Shown here piece after piece: positions 26,665-35,288 of a stretch of 64,000 nucleotides of DNA. Every line of letters begins with the position of its first letter. The stretch's first letter is position 1. The position numbers and the translations under genes are program-made. The DNA is taken from positions 1 to 64,000 of the forward strand of contig CABJAN010000002.1 of assembly GCA_902363515.1 (NCBI GenBank), written 5' to 3'. A model generated the notes under the pieces. That model searched no databases. It saw only the letters and a list, made by a program, of their open reading frames with translations, and had not been told where the DNA came from. This DNA comes from Bacillota bacterium. GTDB taxonomy: Bacteria; Bacillota; Clostridia; Lachnospirales; Lachnospiraceae.

Positions 26665-26712
26665 TGCAGAAAAAAACAGTTGACTTCTTAATTTTTTGAA
26701 ATCAACTGTTTT
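26665..26712 (-). terminator. Terminator after the DUF1624 gene
   Basis: Arms 26673-26687 and 26698-26712 pair over 15 positions with one mismatch; the minus strand continues TTTTTTTCTG. Confidence 0.8.
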
Positions 26713-26730
26713 TCACCGTTATTTACTTTT

Positions 26731-27483
26731 CTATCCCATAATCCTGTTTACACCAGCGCAAATGACCATACATAGGGGCTGATGCAAAAGATAAATCAGC
26801 AGACTTTTTTGCCCGATTTTTGTAAGCAGAGGCACCGGAGTATAAAAGCGTTCATGTAGCTTCGGCTTTTTCTGCAAAAGCAACAAAGCATAATATCCCA
26901 TCAGAAACACAAAAATCCATGGAAATACCGGAAAATAATCACTGGAATAAAATCCGGGAAATGGAAGTCCAAGTATGGTAAGCGCTTTTATATCATACAA
27001 CCACTGTGGAAGGGAAATCCATACGGATTCCCCCAGTCCCAAATAGCCTATGCTGATATTTTGAAAAAGGAAAAAGCCAAAAACTGCACCTGCTATGCCA
27101 AATACGGCAGGGATTCTCTTTAAAACCTTTTCCATAGGAATGGCCAGCAAACAGGCGCATCCCAGAAAATTTAAAATACCAAACCAGACCGTCTGCTGTG
27201 GCATGGCAAGCCATGTAATGGCAGTAATCACCAGTCCCCAGAAATTCAGCAAAAGGCCACGTTTAATTTTTTTCTTGCCAAGCCTCCAGGTCATACCGGA
27301 AATGAAAATAAAGGTCCAGCAAATCATCTGCTGCCAAAAACCAACCAAAGGTTTGCCATACCATTTTGGGTCTTTTTGATAAATAATAAAGAAATCATAT
27401 AGAAAATGAAAAAGTACCATGTTTACAATAGCAAAGCCACGGATACCATCCAGGAGAAGCAGCCGCTGTTTCTTTATTTCCAT
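26731..27483 (-). CDS. DUF1624/heparan-alpha-glucosaminide N-acetyltransferase-like membrane protein
   Basis: A 250-aa polytopic protein (about seven helices) starting with LLLLDGIRGFAIVNMVLFHFLYD, matched here as DGIRGFAIVNMVLFH, the DUF1624 signature with a conserved histidine. These are predicted acyltransferases that move acyl groups across the membrane; bacterial substrates are unknown. The start is taken as the ATG at 27483 with AGGA ten bases upstream; a GTG at 27492 is possible. It lies just after the rsmH-like gene in an operon begun by the XRE gene. Confidence 0.82.
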   Translation of the reverse strand: MEIKKQRLLLLDGIRGFAIVNMVLFHFLYDFFIIYQKDPKWYGKPLVGFWQQMICWTFIFISGMTWRLGKKKIKRGLLLNFWGLVITAITWLAMPQQTVWFGILNFLGCACLLAIPMEKVLKRIPAVFGIAGAVFGFFLFQNISIGYLGLGESVWISLPQWLYDIKALTILGLPFPGFYSSDYFPVFPWIFVFLMGYYALLLLQKKPKLHERFYTPVPLLTKIGQKSLLIYLLHQPLCMVICAGVNRIMG

Positions 27484-27495
27484 ATCTTCCACATC

Positions 27496-28545
27496 CTACC
27501 CACGTATTGCCCAGCGCATTTTTGTGGAGCGCGCCCTGCTGTTTCGGTTACATTCTTCTGCAGAAGGACGGATTACATCCTTTGCGATTTCGCTGTAAAT
27601 CCCTTCCCTGTAAAAACGCTGGAAAGATTTTTTTACCAGCCGGTCTTCTCCTGAGTGAAAGGTAAGAATAGCAATTCTTCCGCCTTTTTTCATTACGTTT
27701 GGAAGCTTTTCCAAGAAGGTTTCCAAAACTTCAAATTCATTATTCACATCAATGCGAAGTGCCTGAAAAGTTCTGGCACAGGATTTTTTTACGGTTTCTT
27801 TTCGTTTCTCTGCCGGTACCCTTACTAAGGCTTTCTCCACTGCTTTTTGAAGCTGAGTTGTAGTTGTAATGGCATTTCCCTTACGGATTTCCGAAAGAAT
27901 CACTGTGGATATTTCTTTTGCATAAGGCTCGTCAGAATTTTCAATCAACATTCCTTCCAGCTCTGGCTGAGAAATATCCAAAAGTCTCTGAGCAGCAGAA
28001 ATTCCCTTTTCCGGATTGAGTCTTAAATCCAGCGGTCCCTCAAATTTGTAAGTAAATCCCCTCTCAGGATTATCAATCTGCATAGAGGAAACACCTAAAT
28101 CTGCCAGAGCAAAGTCAAAACCATCTGTCTCAGAAAGTAACTGATCCACATCTGCAAAGTTTAAATGCCGGATAGAAAGAATATCCTCGCCATAGCCCAT
28201 TCCGGCCAGGCGTTCTTTGGTTTTTTTCATCTCAATAGGATCCACATCCAGTGCATATAAATGTCCCTGATTCTGAAGCTGTTCCAGCATTTTAGAGGAA
28301 TGTCCGCCATATCCTAAGGTAGCGTCTAATCCTGTCTGTCCGGGCTGTATCTGAAGAAAATCTAAAATTTCCTGCACACAGATAGAAATATGCATACCTG
28401 CAGGAGTTCCGCCTTTACGAATGACTTTTTCAATGGTATCTCCATACTTTTCCGGCTGCAGCTCCTTATATTTTTCCTGATAAGTCCTTGGATGAGTTCC
28501 TTTATAGCGTACCCGTCTTTTATGTGTCTGTTCTTTTTGTTCCAT
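27496..28545 (-). CDS. RsmH-family rRNA methyltransferase, N-terminally extended paralogue
   Basis: SAM-dependent methyltransferase of the RsmH family, whose standard member makes N4-methyl-C1402 in 16S rRNA. Motifs: GLDATLGYGGHS, ALDVDPIEM, FALADLGVSSMQIDNPERGFTYK, CARTFQALRIDVNNE, ILTFHSGEDRLVKK and RPSAEECNRNSRARS. It is 349 aa, about 40 longer than usual because of a basic N-terminus (TPAGMHISI replaces the typical HxSVLL start). It is not in an mraZ-ftsL division cluster. The family is clear; whether it is the only copy or a second one (RsmH2) cannot be seen here. Confidence 0.88.
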   Translation of the reverse strand: MEQKEQTHKRRVRYKGTHPRTYQEKYKELQPEKYGDTIEKVIRKGGTPAGMHISICVQEILDFLQIQPGQTGLDATLGYGGHSSKMLEQLQNQGHLYALDVDPIEMKKTKERLAGMGYGEDILSIRHLNFADVDQLLSETDGFDFALADLGVSSMQIDNPERGFTYKFEGPLDLRLNPEKGISAAQRLLDISQPELEGMLIENSDEPYAKEISTVILSEIRKGNAITTTTQLQKAVEKALVRVPAEKRKETVKKSCARTFQALRIDVNNEFEVLETFLEKLPNVMKKGGRIAILTFHSGEDRLVKKSFQRFYREGIYSEIAKDVIRPSAEECNRNSRARSTKMRWAIRG

Positions 28546-28554
28546 AAGATTTCT

Positions 28555-28935
28555 CTATAAACTCCTTTTCTGTTCCGTTTTTTTCTGTTCTAATCCAGCC
28601 AGCATACGATCATATTCAATATCAGCCAGAGCTTCTACCACATATTTCCCGTGGTCATTTAAAAGCCGGTACTTCCGAAGCAGTTCAAATTCCTTTTCCG
28701 TAAGCCCATTCCGCTCCCGCTTCAAGACATCTACATGAATAAAATCCTGATAAAGATAATTTGCGTCACATTCCAGAGCTTCCAAAATCTTACTTAGCTT
28801 TTCCGGATTCGGATAAGTCCGTTCCAGCTCATATCCGCTGACTGTCTGCTTTGAAACACCGATTTTTTCTGCCAGTTCCGTACTGGACATTTTCAACTCT
28901 GCACGTCTGTCTCTTATTCGTCTTCCAATACCCAT
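28555..28935 (-). CDS. XRE-family helix-turn-helix regulator
   Basis: A 126-aa protein with an N-terminal HTH (about 8-62: LKMSSTELAEKIGVSKQTVSGYE) followed by a helical tail of about 60 residues. It is the first gene of an XRE-rsmH-DUF1624 transcription unit with a perfect consensus promoter and is divergent from a microprotein gene whose -35 is 9 bp away. Autorepression and control of the microprotein are inferred. Confidence 0.9.
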   Translation of the reverse strand: MGIGRRIRDRRAELKMSSTELAEKIGVSKQTVSGYELERTYPNPEKLSKILEALECDANYLYQDFIHVDVLKRERNGLTEKEFELLRKYRLLNDHGKYVVEALADIEYDRMLAGLEQKKTEQKRSL

Positions 28936-28966
28936 ATCACTGTCCTACTTTCTTGTACTTTTTGGA

Positions 28967-28995
28967 ATTATAGTATTAAATTTGTTGTATGTCAA
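28967..28995 (-). promoter_or_regulatory. Consensus promoter of the XRE-rsmH-like operon
   Basis: Minus-strand TTGACA (28995..28990), 17-base spacer, TATAAT (28972..28967): a perfect sigma-A consensus with optimal spacing. The -35 forms an inverted repeat with the -35 of the divergent plus-strand promoter (9 bp between). Confidence 0.88.
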
Positions 28996-29004
28996 TAAAA
29001 TCTG

Positions 29005-29033
29005 TTGACATTTTCTGGAAATTCATGTAAAAT
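29005..29033 (+). promoter_or_regulatory. Divergent promoter of the microprotein gene
   Basis: TTGACA (29005-29010), 17-base spacer, TAAAAT (29028-29033), one mismatch from consensus. Confidence 0.82.
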
Positions 29034-29082
29034 AACAAAACGTATTAAAATTTTATGGTTATACATTTGGGAGGTTATTTAC

Positions 29083-29181
29083 ATGGAATACAAAACAGCA
29101 ATTTTAAAATTGGTGGAATCTGTACATGATGAGAAAGCTTTAAAGATTATTTACAGCTTTTTGCAGGGATATCTTTTTTAA
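29083..29181 (+). CDS. 32-residue microprotein, function unknown
   Basis: An ATG at 29083 opens 32 codons (MEYKTAILKL, ESVHDEKALK, ending FLQGYLF). GGGAGG lies eight bases upstream and a near-consensus promoter 50 bases upstream, so expression is well supported. The peptide is predicted helical and amphipathic; the acidic-basic core followed by IIYSFLQGYLF resembles small helical proteins common near HTH regulators in Clostridia, but no function is recognised. It is divergent from the XRE gene and may be its target. Confidence 0.65.
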   Translation: MEYKTAILKLVESVHDEKALKIIYSFLQGYLF

Positions 29182-29249
29182 TCTTTTTTCCTGTACAAGA
29201 TGTCCTGTATCTGTACTGTATCATTTTTTGTACCAGGGTGCAACCAAAA

Positions 29250-29296
29250 TCAATCAAAAAGAAAAGCTGCTATAGGAATCCTATGACAGCTTTTCT
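29250..29296 (-). terminator. Terminator after the oleate hydratase gene
   Basis: Perfect outer 10-bp stem AGAAAAGCTG (29260-29269 with 29287-29296) plus further pairing inside; the minus strand continues TTTTTGATTG. It may also stop the microprotein transcript from the plus side. Confidence 0.75.
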
Positions 29297-29308
29297 CATT
29301 TTCAAATT

Positions 29309-31270
29309 TTACAGGTTTTCATTTCTTAATATCTCATGTTCCCTTAATAATTTTTCAATGACCGTTCCCTTGACTGCGTGTACCAGCGGTTTCTTCAAAG
29401 CATTTAACGGACCGGGGAGCTGAATATCCAGGGGGGATTTTCCATCCATTAATTTCACAGAACTATCCAGGAGCTCACGAATATCGTAAACGCTTCCCCA
29501 GACTTCCGGAACACCTCTGTCTATATGAAACAGTCCATAAACTGCTTCCATAGCAGTTCGAACAGAATATTCTGTAGTAAACACCGTATCTCTTGGAGTA
29601 TCGGCAAACTGTCCTAAAAATGCAAAGTTGACACATCCGTCTGGAATTACGTCTGGTCTGTCTCCTTTTGTCCGCGGCATAAAGAAAGCAGTAATATAAG
29701 GCATCATAGTCGGCACACAGACAACACTATGTTTTGCCAGACTTGGAATCTGACTGACAGGTACGCCGATGTGATACAGCCATTCTGCAACAATCTCTTC
29801 TCCGGTACATTCTTTCATAGGTTTCTTCGTATAGTCACCTGGAACATCCGTAAACAATCCGTACACCCAGATACATACTTTATCTTTGTCCTGCTCTTTA
29901 AACTGTCCCTGGCGGTTAATAGTCCAACTCATGAGCCATTTGGAATCCTGACAGCTTACAATACCACCGGTAACTACCTGGCCGCTTCTTGGATCACGCT
30001 TACAAATATTGGAGATATAAGGCAGTATTTTCTCATCCAGTGTGGTAATGGTTGCGGATTCCCAATTTGTCTTGGAAATATCAGAACAGAATTTTTCCGG
30101 ACGGCCAAATGCCGGATCCTGTTTCGCAATATTTTTCCAAAGAGACCAGCAGCCACTGGTACGTACCAGTGCATCTCCATTTGGCGCATGATGATGATCT
30201 CCGTAAATAGTACCCTCTGTGCAGCTTCCATTGGTGACAAAAACAAAATCTTTTTCTGTCAGCAGGATTCCTTTTTCTACACCTTTGACCTTGCATTCAA
30301 TAGCGGTAGCTACTTTCTTGCCGTTTTTTATTTCAAATGCAACATTGGTTACTTCTGTGTTAAACTGGAAGTCAACGCCTGCTGCCTCCAGATATTTCTG
30401 CATAGGCAGAATCAGGGATTCATATTGATTATATCTGGTAAACTTCAGGGCGCTGAAATCAGGCAGTCCGGCAATATGGTGGATAAACCGCTGGAAATAC
30501 AGCTTCATTTCCAGGGCGCTGTGCCAGTTTTCAAAAGCAAACATGGTTCTCCAGTAAAGCCAGAAGGTAGAATCAAAAACTTCCTCATCAAAGACATCTT
30601 CAATGGTTTTATCGTATAAGTCCTCATCCCTGGTCAGGAATAATTTCATAATCTCCATGCATCCTTTTTGACTTAGGCGGAACTTTCCATCTGTATGTGC
30701 ATCCTTTCCTCTGTTTACCGTAGCTCTGCAAAGAGAATAGTTGGGATCATGCTTATTCAGCCAGTAAAATTCATCCAAAACAGAAGCCCCTGGTACCTCA
30801 AGAGAAGGAATACTGCGAAACAGGTCCCAGAGACATTCAAAGTGGTCTTCCATCTCTCTGCCGCCCCGCATGATATATCCTCTGGATGCATCAAAGATAC
30901 CGTCACAGGCTCCTCCGGCAATATCCATGGCTTCCAGAATATGAATCTGTTCTCCAGGCATCTGGCCATCTCTTACCAAAAAGCAGGCTGCAGCCAGAGC
31001 TGCAAGACCGCTTCCCACAATATAAGCGCTTTTCTCTTCTATGCCTTCCGGCTTTTCCGGTCTTGCAAAAGCTTCGTAATTCCCCCTGGAATAATAAATC
31101 CCTTTTGCATTTCTTACTTGTTTTCCCCGTTCTGTATTACGATATGCCTCATAACGGGTATGCTCCTGAACTTCTTTTTTCTGATTCTGGATTTTTTTCT
31201 TTTTATAAACCGCCGCTCCTGTTCCTGCTGCAAGGGCTGCAATTCCGATTCCAACATATTTTTTCTCCAT
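29309..31270 (-). CDS. Oleate hydratase-family flavoprotein with N-terminal membrane anchor
   Basis: FAD-dependent hydratase that adds water to the cis-9 double bond of oleic or linoleic acid (formerly myosin-cross-reactive antigen). FAD site YIVGSGLAALAAACFLVRDG at 83-102, E139 in MRGGREMED (catalytic region), the C-terminal FLGQFADTPRDTVFTTEYSVRTAMEAVY segment. At 653 aa it is longer than typical family members (about 590) because of about 70 extra residues, starting with a glycine/alanine-rich hydrophobic helix (about 5-22) and a lysine-rich stretch, a likely membrane anchor or signal-type helix. Downstream of, and probably controlled by, the TetR gene. Confidence 0.9.
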   Translation of the reverse strand: MEKKYVGIGIAALAAGTGAAVYKKKKIQNQKKEVQEHTRYEAYRNTERGKQVRNAKGIYYSRGNYEAFARPEKPEGIEEKSAYIVGSGLAALAAACFLVRDGQMPGEQIHILEAMDIAGGACDGIFDASRGYIMRGGREMEDHFECLWDLFRSIPSLEVPGASVLDEFYWLNKHDPNYSLCRATVNRGKDAHTDGKFRLSQKGCMEIMKLFLTRDEDLYDKTIEDVFDEEVFDSTFWLYWRTMFAFENWHSALEMKLYFQRFIHHIAGLPDFSALKFTRYNQYESLILPMQKYLEAAGVDFQFNTEVTNVAFEIKNGKKVATAIECKVKGVEKGILLTEKDFVFVTNGSCTEGTIYGDHHHAPNGDALVRTSGCWSLWKNIAKQDPAFGRPEKFCSDISKTNWESATITTLDEKILPYISNICKRDPRSGQVVTGGIVSCQDSKWLMSWTINRQGQFKEQDKDKVCIWVYGLFTDVPGDYTKKPMKECTGEEIVAEWLYHIGVPVSQIPSLAKHSVVCVPTMMPYITAFFMPRTKGDRPDVIPDGCVNFAFLGQFADTPRDTVFTTEYSVRTAMEAVYGLFHIDRGVPEVWGSVYDIRELLDSSVKLMDGKSPLDIQLPGPLNALKKPLVHAVKGTVIEKLLREHEILRNENL

Positions 31271-31350
31271 AGTATGGGACTCCTTTCTGTTATTTCTGCC
31301 CTTATACTATGCCTTTTATACGCTGTTTTCCATTTACAAAGTGACGGGTT

Positions 31351-31367
31351 TGATAAAAAGTTTATCA
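31351..31367. promoter_or_regulatory. Candidate TetR operator before the oleate hydratase gene
   Basis: Inverted repeat TGATAAA-AAG-TTTATCA (7-bp arms). The same core, TGATAAACTTT on the minus strand, recurs at 31965..31955 in the TetR gene leader. It lies at the end of the TetR gene, upstream of the hydratase. Confidence 0.6.
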
Positions 31368-31931
31368 TTTACAGGAATTTGATAAAAAATTTGCAATGGA
31401 ATTGCCGATATTTCCATGGAGTGTAAGAATCATATCCCTGATAATTTCCTCATAGTCTTCTTTCATCCCCTTTTTTATCCAATCCAGCATAATGCCCACA
31501 AAGCTATATTTATAAAAATTTGCAATAAATTCTTTTTTCTGAGCAGAAAGAGAGGTTCCTGCTGCCTGCTCTTCTACCACATCACGGAGTAAATCATAAG
31601 TAAGCTGAAACAGATAGTTTTCAATCTGTTCCCTGCTAAGAGTATGATAAGCATTCAGGATAAATGGTTTATTGCTAAGCACTGCTTCAAAAATCTGGCG
31701 CAGACCATCCTGCCAGGTATCATACGTCTTTTTGCCCCGAAGGGCTTTTCTGGCATCTTCCAGACAGGACCATTCTACTAAATCATAAATATCTTTAAAA
31801 TGATAGTAAAAAGCCATGCGGCTGATTCCACAGTCTGTAGTAAGGTCTGAAATCGTAATCTTATCCAGTGGTTTTAGAAGCATCAGATGTTTTAATGACG
31901 CCTCTAAAGCCAGTTTTGTTGTATTCGACAC
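31365..31931 (-). CDS. TetR/AcrR-family regulator (DhaS-like)
   Basis: A 188-aa regulator with an N-terminal HTH (about 20-50: KITISDLTTDCGISRMAFYYHFKDIYDLV in pieces) and a C-terminal helical sensor of the TetR_C_7/DhaS-like type. The start is a GTG at 31931, seven bases after AAGGA. The direct downstream gene is oleate hydratase, so a fatty acid is a plausible ligand (inferred). Confidence 0.9.
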   Translation of the reverse strand: MSNTTKLALEASLKHLMLLKPLDKITISDLTTDCGISRMAFYYHFKDIYDLVEWSCLEDARKALRGKKTYDTWQDGLRQIFEAVLSNKPFILNAYHTLSREQIENYLFQLTYDLLRDVVEEQAAGTSLSAQKKEFIANFYKYSFVGIMLDWIKKGMKEDYEEIIRDMILTLHGNIGNSIANFLSNSCK

Positions 31932-31954
31932 CTTTGCATCCTTCCCTTTCTTCT

Positions 31955-31976
31955 AAAGTTTATCAGGTTCATTGTA
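31955..31976 (-). promoter_or_regulatory. Extended -10 and half-operator of the TetR gene
   Basis: Minus-strand TGTTACAAT (extended -10, hexamer 31976..31971) followed by TGATAAACTTT (31965..31955), a half copy of the palindrome at 31351-31367. This suggests autorepression. Confidence 0.5.
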
Positions 31977-31996
31977 ACAAAAAAGAGAAGAAACCG

Positions 31997-32785
31997 CTAC
32001 CTTTTCAGAAAAACTTCATAGTGAAAGTTACCCATACATTTTTTCAAAAGTAATCCTGCCACAATACAACATACAATGCTTAATCCCAGTAAAATCCAAA
32101 AGGAAATCAACAGCACACCCATAAACTGCCCCATAACCAGTAAAATCAAAGGCAAAATCAGAAAGACAGCGCCTTGCTGAGATTCTTCCATGCTCTGTGC
32201 TTTGGCAGAACTGCGGACAATCAGCGTCACTGCAATAAGGGAAACAGCAGGAGAAAACAGCAGCAAAACAACCAGCCAGCTTACTCCCGGTAAAAGGAGT
32301 TTCCCAAGTAAAAAGAACGATTCTGTTTCTAATACCAGCATCATGGCCAAAAAAGAAATCAAAGATACCAGCATACTAAGGGCAAAAGATGCCAGTACCT
32401 TGGCGCGGAAAATGTCTTTTACAGATAAAGGACAATACAACAGCGTTTCCAGCGTATGCTTTTCCTTTTCTCCCACAAAAGAACTGGCAGCCATAATGGA
32501 CGCAGCCATAATAGGGATAATCAGAAAAAACAGGGGCAGCATATAATTCAGAAGCATCTGAGCCAATGTCTGTTCTATAGTTTCGCTGTGCGCCTGCTTT
32601 GGCAAAAGTTTTAAAAAGTTCTGAATATCCGGGTCATCCGGCACAAAGTGAATGGTACACAGGAAAATAGATGGCAGTACCGTAGTTAAAATCAAAGGTG
32701 TAATCATAAGTGTGGTAAACAAACGCCGGTTGCCTGTAATACCTCTGAAATCTTTCTTTATAATGGCAAACATTGCTTCTCTCAT
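31997..32785 (-). CDS. ABC transporter permease (ABC-2/NatB-like)
   Basis: A 262-aa integral membrane protein with helices at about 22-44, 85-105, 130-155, 165-190, 205-225 and 232-252, and the ABC-2 hallmark ASSFVGEKEKHTLETLLYCPLSVKDIF (as GEKEKHTLETLL). It is coupled by a 4-bp overlap to the ATPase. Exporter of unknown substrate. Confidence 0.88.
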   Translation of the reverse strand: MREAMFAIIKKDFRGITGNRRLFTTLMITPLILTTVLPSIFLCTIHFVPDDPDIQNFLKLLPKQAHSETIEQTLAQMLLNYMLPLFFLIIPIMAASIMAASSFVGEKEKHTLETLLYCPLSVKDIFRAKVLASFALSMLVSLISFLAMMLVLETESFFLLGKLLLPGVSWLVVLLLFSPAVSLIAVTLIVRSSAKAQSMEESQQGAVFLILPLILLVMGQFMGVLLISFWILLGLSIVCCIVAGLLLKKCMGNFHYEVFLKR

Positions 32786-33690
32786 AAAGCTCCCTCCTGT
32801 GCGGTTAAGGTAAAATATACTTCTTCCAGTGACGGCTTTTTCGCAATGACCTCATAGATATCTCCACCGCCGGCTACAATGCTGCGAATGAGTTCTGGAA
32901 TTTCCTTTTCGGATTCGATTCTGGTTGCATAGATTCCCTCCCCCTTAGAAAGGAAGGGCAGCTGTTTCGGCATATCCGCTGCGCAAATCTGCAGGATCAT
33001 ACCAGGACATACCCTCTTTTGCAGTTCGTCTAAAGTTCCTACTGCCAGCAGTTTTCCCTGCTCCATCAGGCCATACCTGGTACAGATTTCCTGTGCATAC
33101 CGTAGTTGATGGGTACAGAGAAAAACGGTAACCCCTTCTTCTTTTGCAAGGTTTTGAATCAGTCCGTTTACCTTTTGTACACTTTCCGGGTCAAGGCCTG
33201 AGGTTGGTTCATCCAGAAAAAGCACCCTGGGTTTATGAATCAGCGCTCTTGCAAGAGAAAGCCGCTGTCTCATTCCTGTAGAATAGGTAGATAATTTCTG
33301 ATTTCCCGCATCCTTTAACTCCAGTTGTTCCAATAATGCTTCCGCTCTCTGATTCGCCTGTTGCCTGGATAATCCAAAAACAGAAGCATAAAACTGCAGG
33401 TTCTGCATCCCTGTCATATGGTCATACATTTGTGCATGCTCCGTTACCACACCGGAACATGCATGAACCTTCTGCGGCTCCCACGTGGGATGAAAGCCAA
33501 GTATCCGGCAGCTTCCCTCAGAAGGCGCCAGCATTCCGGTGAGCAGTTTCACCGTAGTGGTTTTTCCTGCGCCATTTGGTCCTAAAAATCCAAACACCTC
33601 TCCCGGATGTAAAGAAAAAGAAAGGTGTCGCACTGCCTGTTTCCCTCCGGGATATGTTTTGGAAAGATTTTCTAATAAGATTGCATCCAT
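32782..33690 (-). CDS. ABC transporter ATP-binding protein
   Basis: A 302-aa ATPase with Walker A GPNGAGKTTT near 37-46, signature LSTYSTGMRQRL, Walker B VLFLDEPTSGLDP and H-loop LCTHQLRYAQE. The C-terminal region (about 225-302) is the DrrA/CcmA-type extension. It begins immediately after the stop of the XRE-TPR gene and is coupled to the permease, giving a regulator-ATPase-permease operon. Confidence 0.92.
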   Translation of the reverse strand: MDAILLENLSKTYPGGKQAVRHLSFSLHPGEVFGFLGPNGAGKTTTVKLLTGMLAPSEGSCRILGFHPTWEPQKVHACSGVVTEHAQMYDHMTGMQNLQFYASVFGLSRQQANQRAEALLEQLELKDAGNQKLSTYSTGMRQRLSLARALIHKPRVLFLDEPTSGLDPESVQKVNGLIQNLAKEEGVTVFLCTHQLRYAQEICTRYGLMEQGKLLAVGTLDELQKRVCPGMILQICAADMPKQLPFLSKGEGIYATRIESEKEIPELIRSIVAGGGDIYEVIAKKPSLEEVYFTLTAQEGAL

Positions 33691-34806
33691 TTATTCTTTC
33701 TCCTTTTCTTTTAATCGTACTATCATTTTTTGAAAGTCAGGATTTGGCATCAGCTTATCAAAAACCGGATTCTCTGTAAGTGCCTGTGTGATACTCCGGC
33801 GAATGACTGCATGATCTCTTGGCAAAACAGTTCCAAGAGCCAGAGTATCCTTCATCCAGGCATCCATCAAAGAAAAAAAGGCATCTCCGTGCAGTTTTAG
33901 TGGATAAATATCACTGGTTGCCAGATTCGTATATTTCTCCAAAATCTCCAGCGCCCTGTTTTCTTCCCCCAAAAGTGCCCAGCCTTTTGCCATGGTAAGG
34001 TAGACAGAAAACATAATACCAGGATGCAGATTTTCCAGTTCAAAGACCCCTGCAAGCTTTTGAAGACGAGTGCAGATTTCTTCAAATTCCTCCTTATGTT
34101 TCCATGGCAGATTCATATACGAGGCAAGCAAATTGCACAGAGAAATCACTTCCTTGTAAATCCCTATCTGTAGAACCCGTCTGGCTTCTTTGGTATTTCC
34201 CAGCATTTGATAGGCAGAAGCCAGCAATGGTTCCATAGGGCCAACGGAAAAAGAATCCTCTTCTAAAAAGTCCAGAACCTCAGAAGGGCGTTTTAATGCC
34301 AACAGGCAATATGCTTCCATTTGAAGCGCGTTTTTCCCAAGCTCCGGTTCCTCTGCTCTTGTCTTTACATGAGAAAAAAGCGCTTTTGCTTCTTCCAGCA
34401 CTTCCATGGTATCTTCCGGCTTCTCTGCCAGCATTGCATGATTCACCAGTAGTGCGCCCATATGAAACACAAGAGGATAACAGGAATAATATTTCTTTAT
34501 GAGCTTTCGGCAATGCTCCAATACTTCCTGAAAAGGAAGCACAGCAAAGCCTTTCGCCAGTTGGGTGTAGCACTTTTGAATTTCTGCTTTTGACATCTGG
34601 GGTTCATATCCCAGCAAATCATCAATGGTGATATTAAAGTAAGCTGCAAGCTGTGGCAGCAACGTAATATCTGGATAGGTCATTTCATTTTCCCATTTAG
34701 AAACTGCAGCCTTTGATACGCCTAAATAAGCTGCAAGTTCTTCCTGAGTAATTCCTTTCTTATGACGTTTTTCAACGAGAATACGGCCAAGCTTCATTTC
34801 CTTCAT
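33691..34806 (-). CDS. XRE-family regulator with TPR-like C-terminal domain
   Basis: A 371-aa protein. The N-terminal HTH (about 7-62) reads KKGITQEELAAYLGVSKAAVSKWE; the rest is helical and TPR-like with repeated LLASAYQMLGNTKEARRVL-type units, reminiscent of peptide-sensing Rgg/PlcR-like regulators or the HTH-TPR regulators common in Clostridia. It leads the ABC exporter genes. Confidence 0.88.
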   Translation of the reverse strand: MKEMKLGRILVEKRHKKGITQEELAAYLGVSKAAVSKWENEMTYPDITLLPQLAAYFNITIDDLLGYEPQMSKAEIQKCYTQLAKGFAVLPFQEVLEHCRKLIKKYYSCYPLVFHMGALLVNHAMLAEKPEDTMEVLEEAKALFSHVKTRAEEPELGKNALQMEAYCLLALKRPSEVLDFLEEDSFSVGPMEPLLASAYQMLGNTKEARRVLQIGIYKEVISLCNLLASYMNLPWKHKEEFEEICTRLQKLAGVFELENLHPGIMFSVYLTMAKGWALLGEENRALEILEKYTNLATSDIYPLKLHGDAFFSLMDAWMKDTLALGTVLPRDHAVIRRSITQALTENPVFDKLMPNPDFQKMIVRLKEKEKE

Positions 34807-34830
34807 GTTCTTTTACCTCCCTTAGACATC

Positions 34831-34859
34831 ATTATAAAAAAACAGAAAGCAAAAAACAA
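34831..34859 (-). promoter_or_regulatory. Promoter of the XRE-TPR/ABC operon
   Basis: Minus-strand TTGTTT (34859..34854), 17-base spacer, TATAAT (34836..34831). The rest of the 222-bp AT-rich gap to 35028 holds no recognisable gene. Confidence 0.65.
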
Positions 34860-35028
34860 TGGACGGATATTTAATTTCTTTAAAAAAAATCAACCTATAG
34901 GAAACTTAGAATTTTACCCATTCTGTCTCAGTTTTACAACCGTTTTAACCTATATTTCCTTGTAAAATCAAGAAACAATGCAAAAAACGAGACAATCTGG
35001 TCACGCTATATACAGGAGGGAAAATACT

Positions 35029-35283
35029 ATGCCAAAACCAAAGACATCCACAGGAGAAAAAAATCTCATTAGCAAACGCCTCATTGAACTTCGCCGACAG
35101 CACAAAATGTCCCAGAGACTTCTGGCCTATGAGCTTCAGCTACGGGGGTATGATATGGATAAAAATGTAATCACCAGAATTGAAACCAACAAACGATATG
35201 TTACAGATGTGGAGCTAAAAGCGCTCAAAGAAGTGTTCCAGGTTTCCTACGATTATCTCATAGAGGGAAAAGAAGAAGCATAA
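35029..35283 (+). CDS. Small XRE-family helix-turn-helix protein
   Basis: An 84-aa protein that is almost entirely HTH (LISKRLIELRRQHKMSQRLLAYELQ, then MDKNVITRIETNKRYVTDVELKAL). The start ATG at 35029 follows AGGAGGGAAAATACT. It is divergent from the XRE-TPR operon and convergent with the vanZ-like gene. The target is unknown; a stand-alone regulator of this size is common in Lachnospiraceae. Confidence 0.85.
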   Translation: MPKPKTSTGEKNLISKRLIELRRQHKMSQRLLAYELQLRGYDMDKNVITRIETNKRYVTDVELKALKEVFQVSYDYLIEGKEEA

Positions 35284-35288
35284 ACGAA

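Noticed and set aside
30695..31426. Plus-strand frames of 243 and 296 aa (29729-31426) in the oleate hydratase region
   Set aside because: They mirror the codon pattern of the minus-strand gene, which has full family motifs.
34861..34902. 13-codon frame starting ATGGACGG in the XRE intergenic gap
   Set aside because: Too short, no ribosome site, and AT-rich context.
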